10,467 nucleotides of DNA from CBFGTA01 sp965651595 (GTDB taxonomy: Bacteria > Actinomycetota > Actinomycetes > S36-B12 > UBA10799). The position numbers and the translations under genes are program-made. Below, piece by piece: positions 5,839 to 10,467 of this stretch. A model generated the notes under the pieces. The model was not told the origin of the DNA. It made no database searches and saw nothing but the letters and a program-made list of their open reading frames with translations. Every line of letters starts with the position of its first letter. Position 1 is the stretch's first letter. The stretch is from the NCBI GenBank assembly GCA_965651595.1, contig CBFGTA010000080.1, positions 1 to 10,467 on the forward strand. Reading direction: 5' to 3'.

Positions 5839-7148
5839 GTCTTCTGCTGCTAGGGGTTTCCCACCGGACAGCGCCGTTCTCGGTACTCGATCAGATTGCC
5901 GCGGCACCCACCGGTGCGGCTCATCTGCGCCGAGACGTTGCCGTCAGTGAGTATGTGGCGGAGGCCATGGTGGTTGCCACCTGCAACCGAATCGAAATAT
6001 TGGCAGACGTGACGCGCTTCCACGGAGCGCTGTCGCATATCACGGAGGAACTTCAGAAGTACTCAGGCATCCACGCGGACGATCTGGCTGAACACGTCTA
6101 CGTACTCTATGAAGAGAAGGCCGTGGAGCACTTGTTCGCGCTGTCGGCTGGCCTCGATTCCATGATCGTTGGCGAACAACAGGTGCTCGGCCAAGTGCGA
6201 CAAGCGTTACGTGAGGCGCAGGAGTCCGGCCACGCGGGCCGCACACTCAATGACGTGGGACAGCGCGCCTTACGCGTCGGGAAGCGAATCCATCACGAAA
6301 CCGCAATCGACCGGCACGGTTCGTCAATCGTCTCGGTCGCCCTGTCCGAGGCGAGACGTCACCTCGGGGAGGCGGCTCCACAACGGGCCGTCGTCATTGG
6401 TGCTGGAGCAATGAGTTCCCTGGCTGTGGCCACGCTGCGCGACCAAGGTTGCCAGGAGATCTGGGTAGCGAGTCGAACTTTGGATTCGGCTCGGAGATTG
6501 GCCGAGTCGCACGGCGTACAAGCCATCACCCTGAGCGCTGTCGACGACTATTTGACCCAGGCAGACCTCGTGGTTACCGCCACCGGAGCGAATGGGTTGA
6601 TGGTGACCTATGACCAGGTAGAGCGGGCGATCCAAGAGCGCGCGGGCAGCCGCCGCGACCCATCGTTTGCGGTGGTCGACCTGGCGCTACCTCACGACAC
6701 GGATCCCTTGTGTGCCCAGTTGCCAGGCGTCGTCCGGATTGACTTGTCGTCCCTGGCTGACGCACCTGACGCCCGCCCGTCGCAGGAGGCCTACGAACAG
6801 GCCCGCGCCATCGTCGAACGCGAGGTGTCGGACTTCTTGGCCGAGTCAGCAGCCCAACGGGTCGAACCGGTGGTGGTGTCGCTGCGGGCTAAGGCCGACG
6901 AAGTTGTTCAGCAAGAGATCGACCGGTTGCGCCTGAAACTCCCGCACTTGTCGGTTGACGATCTCGAACTCGTCGCGGCGGCGCTCCGGCGCACAGTCTC
7001 GACACTGTTGCACACCCCCACCGTCCGGGTTAAGCAACTCGCGGCCGACCCCGACGGCGAGCGGTACGCAGAAGCCCTACATGCCCTCTTCGATCTTGAT
7101 AACGAATCGATCGAGGCGATATGGCAAGCCCGTTCCGGGCGGTCCTGA
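5835..7148 (+). CDS. hemA: Glutamyl-tRNA reductase
   Basis: HemA reduces glutamyl-tRNA(Glu) with NADPH to glutamate-1-semialdehyde, the first committed step of C5-pathway tetrapyrrole synthesis. The 437-residue protein starts SLLLLGVSHRTAP and has the catalytic cysteine C50 in VVATCNRIE, the signature GLDSMIVGEQQVLGQVR (106-122), the NADPH loop VIGAGAMS (187-194), SRTLDSA (213-219), and a C-terminal helical dimerisation region (about 325-437) with LLHTPTVRVK (391-400). The length is normal for actinobacteria. The GTG start at 5835 overlaps the rex stop (GTGA), with AGGAGG at 5820-5825 as ribosome binding site. Being second in the Rex-controlled operon, it links heme supply to the redox state. 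No lesion is visible. Confidence 0.98.
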   Translation: MSLLLLGVSHRTAPFSVLDQIAAAPTGAAHLRRDVAVSEYVAEAMVVATCNRIEILADVTRFHGALSHITEELQKYSGIHADDLAEHVYVLYEEKAVEHLFALSAGLDSMIVGEQQVLGQVRQALREAQESGHAGRTLNDVGQRALRVGKRIHHETAIDRHGSSIVSVALSEARRHLGEAAPQRAVVIGAGAMSSLAVATLRDQGCQEIWVASRTLDSARRLAESHGVQAITLSAVDDYLTQADLVVTATGANGLMVTYDQVERAIQERAGSRRDPSFAVVDLALPHDTDPLCAQLPGVVRIDLSSLADAPDARPSQEAYEQARAIVEREVSDFLAESAAQRVEPVVVSLRAKADEVVQQEIDRLRLKLPHLSVDDLELVAAALRRTVSTLLHTPTVRVKQLAADPDGERYAEALHALFDLDNESIEAIWQARSGRS

Positions 7149-7152
7149 CTCG

Positions 7153-8130
7153 ATGACGCCGGAAGCCTCGTCGATTCGTCGGACACCAGCTCGGCCGATT
7201 CGCATCGCCACTCGGGCTAGTGCTCTGGCCCGCACCCAGTCGCAGTGGGTGGCCGATGCGATCACCGCTCGCTCCGGACTGCCATGCGAACTTGTCACCG
7301 TGACAACCCAAGGTGATATCGATCAGCGCGCATTGTCGTCGATCGGCGGAGTCGGGGTGTTCGTTGCCCGTGTGCGCGAGGCCGTCATCTCGGGCGAGGC
7401 TGACCTGGCCGTGCATTCGTTCAAGGACTTGCCAACCGCGCCAGCCCCTGGACTGGCCGTGGTGTGCGTGCCCACGCGAGAGGATCCCCGGGACGCCCTC
7501 TGCGCCAAACCCGGTGTGACCTTGGTCAACCTTCCCCCCAATTCACGGGTCGGAACCGGGTCCCCACGCAGAATTGCCCAAATACGTCGCATTCGTCCGG
7601 ATTTGGTGATGCGGGAGATCCGGGGTAACGTCGATACACGGCTGGCCCGAGTCACCGACGGAGATCTCGATGCGGTGGTTCTGGCGGCAGCCGGGCTCAA
7701 CCGGCTCGGCCGAGCAACAGCGATAAGTTCGATCCTCTCGGATGAACTGATGCTCCCCGCTCCCGGTCAAGGCGCCTTGGCGATTGAAGCGGACGAGAGG
7801 CATGCCAGTGATCTGCGTCAGTGGCATCCACAGCTGGCGGAGGCTCTGTTCGGGCTCGATCACTGGTCGACCAGGACGGCAGTCGCTGCTGAGAGGGCAC
7901 TCCTGCGCCATCTCGAGGCAGGATGCACCGCCCCGGTCGGAGCATGGGGGCGGATTGTCGACGGTCAAAGGTTGACCCTCGAAGCGGTGGTGGCGGCCAC
8001 CGACGGATCCATCAGCGTGAGGGACACACTGGTGGGTGGGGTCGATCACCCCGAACAACTCGGAGTGGCCTTGGCCGCCCGACTACTTGATCAAGGCGGG
8101 GCAGACATGATTGGGGAGAGTAAGACGTGA
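7153..8130 (+). CDS. hemC: Hydroxymethylbilane synthase (porphobilinogen deaminase)
   Basis: HemC joins four porphobilinogens into the linear tetrapyrrole hydroxymethylbilane. The 325-residue protein contains RIATRASALARTQS (17-30), HSFKDLPT with catalytic D92 (88-95), the substrate-binding arginines in GTGSPRR (134-140) and REIRGNVDTRL (154-164), APGQGALAIE (203-212), and C258 in EAGCTAPVG, which holds the dipyrromethane cofactor. The ATG at 7153 is 4 nt after the hemA stop. The frame stays open further upstream inside hemA, but that upstream reading lies in coding sequence of another frame and the family's N-terminus fits 7153. The ribosome binding site is weak (GGGCGG, 7137-7142), consistent with coupling to hemA. 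Its TGA overlaps the hemD GTG. Confidence 0.97.
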   Translation: MTPEASSIRRTPARPIRIATRASALARTQSQWVADAITARSGLPCELVTVTTQGDIDQRALSSIGGVGVFVARVREAVISGEADLAVHSFKDLPTAPAPGLAVVCVPTREDPRDALCAKPGVTLVNLPPNSRVGTGSPRRIAQIRRIRPDLVMREIRGNVDTRLARVTDGDLDAVVLAAAGLNRLGRATAISSILSDELMLPAPGQGALAIEADERHASDLRQWHPQLAEALFGLDHWSTRTAVAAERALLRHLEAGCTAPVGAWGRIVDGQRLTLEAVVAATDGSISVRDTLVGGVDHPEQLGVALAARLLDQGGADMIGESKT

Positions 8131-9230
8131 CAAAGCAAACTGCATCCGCACGCAAGGCGGGACAGGCGACCGGTTCGATCGCGCTCATTGCGGCGGGTCC
8201 CGGGAATCCAGACTTGTTCACCGTCCGAGCCGACGGGCTCGCCCGCGCCGCCGACGTCGTCATCCCTGACCTCGCGGTGGCAGGACTAGCAGGCCACGTG
8301 GCACCCAATGCCGAAATCGTCGCCGTGACGGATGAGAATGGCCTGCCGCTCGATCGGCCAGCCCGGGCCAAGCTTGCCGTGGAACACGCCAAGGCGGGTC
8401 GCAAGGTCGTGCGGCTATTCGCTGGCGACCCCCTCGTGGAGGGAACGATGGCGGTGGAACTGGCCGTCATCACACGCACCAAAGTGCCATTCGAAGTCGT
8501 TCCCGGTGTCAGCATCGTCGACGGCGCAGCCGCCTATGTTGGCGTGCCCCCGGTATTTGGCAAGGCTGAAGAGGTGCGGTTCGTCGACATCGAGTCGGTC
8601 GAAGACTGGTCTGAGTTCGCCGACCAACGCTTGACCCTGATTGTGCGCAACGCCGCAGATCGGGCAGTCGAACTCGCCAAGGCGCTCATCGCAGCTGGCC
8701 GCAAGCCCGACACTCCGATCGCGGTTACGCGCGGAGCGACCACGGTTGAACAACGCACTATCGAGGCGACGCTTGCCGACATCGGACCAGCTGTAAAAGC
8801 AGCCAAGCAGGCGGGGCCCGGGCTGGTGATCGTGGGTGAGAATGTTGCTCAGCGATCGAAGTTTTCTTGGTTTGAAACCAAGCCTCTGTTCGGATGGCGC
8901 ATATTGGTGCCGCGGACCAGGGAGCAGTCGCGGGCGGTCGTTGAACAGCTGCGCGGATACGGTGCGATCCCAGTAGAGGTTCCAACCATCTCGGTGGAGC
9001 CCCCGCGAACCCCTCAGCAGATGGACCGGGCGATCCAAGGAATGGTGTCCGGGAGATACCAATGGGTGGGCTTCACCAGCGTCAACGCGGTCAAGGCAAT
9101 TCGCGAGAAGTTCGACGAATACGGGCTGGACGCACGGGCCATGGCAGGCCTGAAGATTGCCTCCGTCGTGTACCCAACGGCTGACTCGCTCGACGAGTTC
9201 GGCGTGCGTCCGGACCTCGTACAGACATAA
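8127..9230 (+). CDS. hemD: Uroporphyrinogen-III synthase with methyltransferase-like N-terminal domain, N-terminal part ending at an in-frame TAA
   Basis: In actinobacteria HemD is a fusion of a divergent uroporphyrinogen-III methyltransferase (SUMT/CobA)-like domain and uroporphyrinogen-III synthase. Residues 17-240 carry the tetrapyrrole-methylase-like part: IALIAAGPGNPDLFTVRA (18-35), RLFAGDPLVEG (96-106), FEVVPGVS (122-129), GRKPDTPIAVTRGATT (191-206) and GLVIVGE (232-238). SWFETKPLFGWRILVPRTREQ (247-267) leads into the synthase, with PTISVEPPRTPQQMD (286-300) and WVGFTSVNAVKAIREKF (313-329). The frame then stops at TAA 9228-9230 after 367 residues, in the middle of the synthase between its two lobes. 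The same frame continues to 9752 with the missing half, so the intact gene would span 8127-9752 (541 codons). The N-terminal domain lacks the classic GGDPFVFGRG motif, so methyltransferase activity is doubtful. GTG 8127 overlaps the hemC stop, with GGGGAGAG at 8113-8120. Confidence 0.88.
   Translation: MTKQTASARKAGQATGSIALIAAGPGNPDLFTVRADGLARAADVVIPDLAVAGLAGHVAPNAEIVAVTDENGLPLDRPARAKLAVEHAKAGRKVVRLFAGDPLVEGTMAVELAVITRTKVPFEVVPGVSIVDGAAAYVGVPPVFGKAEEVRFVDIESVEDWSEFADQRLTLIVRNAADRAVELAKALIAAGRKPDTPIAVTRGATTVEQRTIEATLADIGPAVKAAKQAGPGLVIVGENVAQRSKFSWFETKPLFGWRILVPRTREQSRAVVEQLRGYGAIPVEVPTISVEPPRTPQQMDRAIQGMVSGRYQWVGFTSVNAVKAIREKFDEYGLDARAMAGLKIASVVYPTADSLDEFGVRPDLVQT
9168..9230 (+). other. Lesion zone in hemD: altered VGxxTA loop and in-frame stop codon
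   Basis: Two departures from the family lie 60 nt apart. Codons 9168-9176 read Val-Tyr-Pro where HemD relatives have Gly-x-x before Thr-Ala (KIASVVYPTADSL versus the usual VAAVGxxTAxAL). At 9228-9230 a TAA replaces the residue, usually Gly, in the segment DLVPSGEQS, read here as DLVQT-stop-DKS. Reading frame and spacing are otherwise kept on both sides. Confidence 0.75.
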
Positions 9231-9248
9231 GACAAGTCGAACACCGGA

Positions 9249-9752
9249 TTGCTAGCCGAATGGCCTGCATACGATCCGGACTTCGATCCGATCGACCGGG
9301 TGTTCCTGCCGCGGGCTGACATCGCGACGGAGGCACTGACGGCCGGTCTGGAGAAGATGGGCTGGCAAGTGGACGACATCGTCGCGTACCGCACAGTTCG
9401 GGCCTCGCCACCGCCCGCTGAGATCCGTGAAGCGATCAAGACCGGTGGCTTTGACGCCGTGATGTTCACATCGTCGAGTACCGTTCGCAACCTGGTCGGA
9501 ATTGCTGGCAAGCCTCATGCGTGCACGATCGTTGCATGTATCGGTCCCCAAACGGCAGCCACTGCCGGCGAACACGGGCTTCGAGTCGATGTGCTCGCTG
9601 AAACTCCCAGCGTTGAACTCTTGGCCGAGCAACTCGCCGAGCACGGTGCCCAGCTACGCGAAGATGCCGCCGATCGTGGCGAACTCGGTTGGCGCCCCTC
9701 CCGCAAGCGGCCTGGGGCCCGGCGGCGGACCGCGAGCAAGCCCACTGGCTGA
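9249..9752 (+). CDS. hemD: Uroporphyrinogen-III synthase, C-terminal half separated from hemD by the stop codon
   Basis: This stretch is in the same frame as the upstream hemD part and encodes the second lobe of the synthase. It is recognisable by GLLAEWPAYDPDFDPIDRVF, LPRADIATEALTAGL, VDDIVAYRTVRASPPPAE, FDAVMFTSSSTVRNLVGIAG and ACIGPQTAATAGEHGLRVDV, all highly typical of actinobacterial HemD. Sequence related to HemD begins immediately after the TAA (9231). TTG 9249 is the first possible in-frame start, GTG 9300 the next and ATG 9357 the first ATG; none has a clear ribosome binding site, so independent translation looks poor. The basic tail (GWRPSRKRPGARRRTASKPTG) is also usual for these fusions. 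Conservation is as high as in the upstream part, which argues that the interruption is recent, bypassed, or a sequence error. Confidence 0.8.
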   Translation: MLAEWPAYDPDFDPIDRVFLPRADIATEALTAGLEKMGWQVDDIVAYRTVRASPPPAEIREAIKTGGFDAVMFTSSSTVRNLVGIAGKPHACTIVACIGPQTAATAGEHGLRVDVLAETPSVELLAEQLAEHGAQLREDAADRGELGWRPSRKRPGARRRTASKPTG

Positions 9753-9810
9753 CCGTCCCGAGCAGCCCGGTCGCGGCGATAGGCACTCGGGCAGGAAAGA
9801 GGTGTGACGG

Positions 9811-10467
9811 ATGACTGACCACGAGCCCCACCCCCAACGGCCGCGGCGCCTGCGCACGACAGCTGCCATGCGCCGCTTGGTCGCGGAAAACCGGCTCGCG
9901 CCGGCCGATCTCGTGCTACCGGTGTTCTACCGGCAGGGGCTGACCGCCGCGCGGGAGATCCCTTCTATGCCCGGAGTGCTTCAGCACGACCTCGACTCGC
10001 TGCGAGCACATTGTGCCGAGGCAGTAGAAGCCGGTTGTGGCGGCATCATGGTGTTCGCCGTCCCGGCCGAACGCGACGAACGAGGATCAGCGGCAACCGA
10101 TCCCGAAGGCCCCCTGGCGCAGGCCGTATCAGTCCTGGCCAGCGACCTAGGAGATCGAACCGTCCTGATGGCGGACTTGTGTCTCGACGAGTTCACATCG
10201 CACGGCCACTGTGGGGTTCTCGATGAGCGGAGTCGAGTCGACAATGATGCCACCTTGGACACCTACGGGCGGATGGCCGTTGTGCTCGGGCAAGCTGGGG
10301 CACACGTCTTGGGCACCAGCGGAATGATGGATGGCCAAGTCGGTGCGGTGCGATCGGCCCTCGACCGCGAAGGCTTGATCGAAACGGCGGTTCTGGCGTA
10401 CGCCGCCAAGTACGCCTCAGCTTTCTACGGGCCGTTTCGGGACGCGGTGGAGTCGGCCCTCTCGTCA
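9811..10467 (+). CDS. hemB: Delta-aminolevulinic acid dehydratase (porphobilinogen synthase), 3' end outside window
   Basis: HemB condenses two 5-aminolevulinates to porphobilinogen. The frame is open from ATG 9811 to the window end, giving 219 residues of a usual ~325. Visible landmarks are RRLRTTAAMRRLVAEN (12-27), LVLPVFY (34-40), the metal site ADLCLDEFTSHGHCGVL (121-137) with C124, D126 and C134, TSGMMDGQVGAVR (169-181), and YAAKYASAFYGPFRDA (197-212), whose K200 corresponds to the first active-site lysine (E. coli K195). The second lysine, which forms the Schiff base in the P site, lies beyond the window. AAAGAGG (9796-9802) precedes the ATG by 8 nt, and the gap from the hemD stop is 58 nt without a terminator, so it belongs to the rex-hem operon. 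The metal site is intermediate between the three-Cys zinc type and the Asp type. Confidence 0.97.
   Translation, partial: MTDHEPHPQRPRRLRTTAAMRRLVAENRLAPADLVLPVFYRQGLTAAREIPSMPGVLQHDLDSLRAHCAEAVEAGCGGIMVFAVPAERDERGSAATDPEGPLAQAVSVLASDLGDRTVLMADLCLDEFTSHGHCGVLDERSRVDNDATLDTYGRMAVVLGQAGAHVLGTSGMMDGQVGAVRSALDREGLIETAVLAYAAKYASAFYGPFRDAVESALSS

Noticed and set aside
6955..7152. 66-codon upstream extension of the hemC frame
   Set aside because: It lies wholly inside hemA in another frame and resembles no HemC N-terminus; ATG 7153 fits the family.
9231..9752. Frameshift as the cause of the hemD split
   Set aside because: Both hemD parts are in the same frame (8127 and 9249 differ by a multiple of three), so the break is a stop codon, not a net frameshift.

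Overview
This window is a chromosomal housekeeping segment from a high-GC actinobacterium (class Actinomycetia; I cannot place it more finely). The evidence is the gene set and its order: a redox repressor Rex directly upstream of hemA-hemC-hemD-hemB, a HemD carrying a divergent methyltransferase-like N-terminal domain (the Streptomyces/Mycobacterium arrangement), a tiny actinobacterial ribosomal protein bS22, frequent GTG starts and stop/start overlaps of the GTGA type. Every gene lies on the + strand. I see no tRNA, rRNA, CRISPR array, insertion sequence, phage gene or attachment site.

Layout. (1) 1-679: the C-terminal part of an AcuC/histone-deacetylase-family enzyme, cut by the window start. 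(2) 680-838: intergenic region with small dyads and a possible promoter. (3) 839-937: a 32-codon gene for bS22. (4) 986-2020 and 2013-3059: an atypical NAD-binding extended SDR protein and a PlsC-type acyltransferase, overlapping by 8 nt; bS22-SDR-acyltransferase matches the order of Rv0500B-Rv0501-Rv0502 in Mycobacterium tuberculosis as I remember it. (5) 3087-3116: a strong hairpin that probably ends this unit. (6) 3145-4650: an AMP-binding (acyl-CoA synthetase-like) protein with eroded core motifs, followed with a 1-nt overlap by a glutaredoxin-like protein (4650-4925). (7) 4926-5073: a hairpin, then a near-ideal Rex operator over a candidate promoter. (8) 5074-end: rex, hemA, hemC, hemD and hemB (the last cut by the window end).

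How the genes work together. HemA makes glutamate-1-semialdehyde from glutamyl-tRNA, HemB joins two 5-aminolevulinates into porphobilinogen, HemC polymerises porphobilinogen to hydroxymethylbilane, and HemD closes it to uroporphyrinogen III, the branch point to heme, siroheme and corrinoids. HemL, needed between HemA and HemB, is not in the window. Rex senses the NADH/NAD+ ratio, and its operator lies just upstream of its own gene, so the hem operon is probably derepressed when NADH accumulates.

Main anomalies. The hemD reading frame is interrupted by one in-frame TAA (9228-9230), and the same frame then runs on for 173 well-conserved codons. Sixty bases earlier a conserved glycine-containing loop is also altered. 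Either HemD is really broken or split here, or this stretch contains sequence errors. The other notable items are the bS22 gene, the perfect Rex operator, an SDR lacking YxxxK, an AMP-binding enzyme with degenerate A3 and A5 motifs, and a HemB metal site of mixed Cys/Asp type. I did not find a convincing new multi-gene system; this is mainly a well-known locus with some unusual details.
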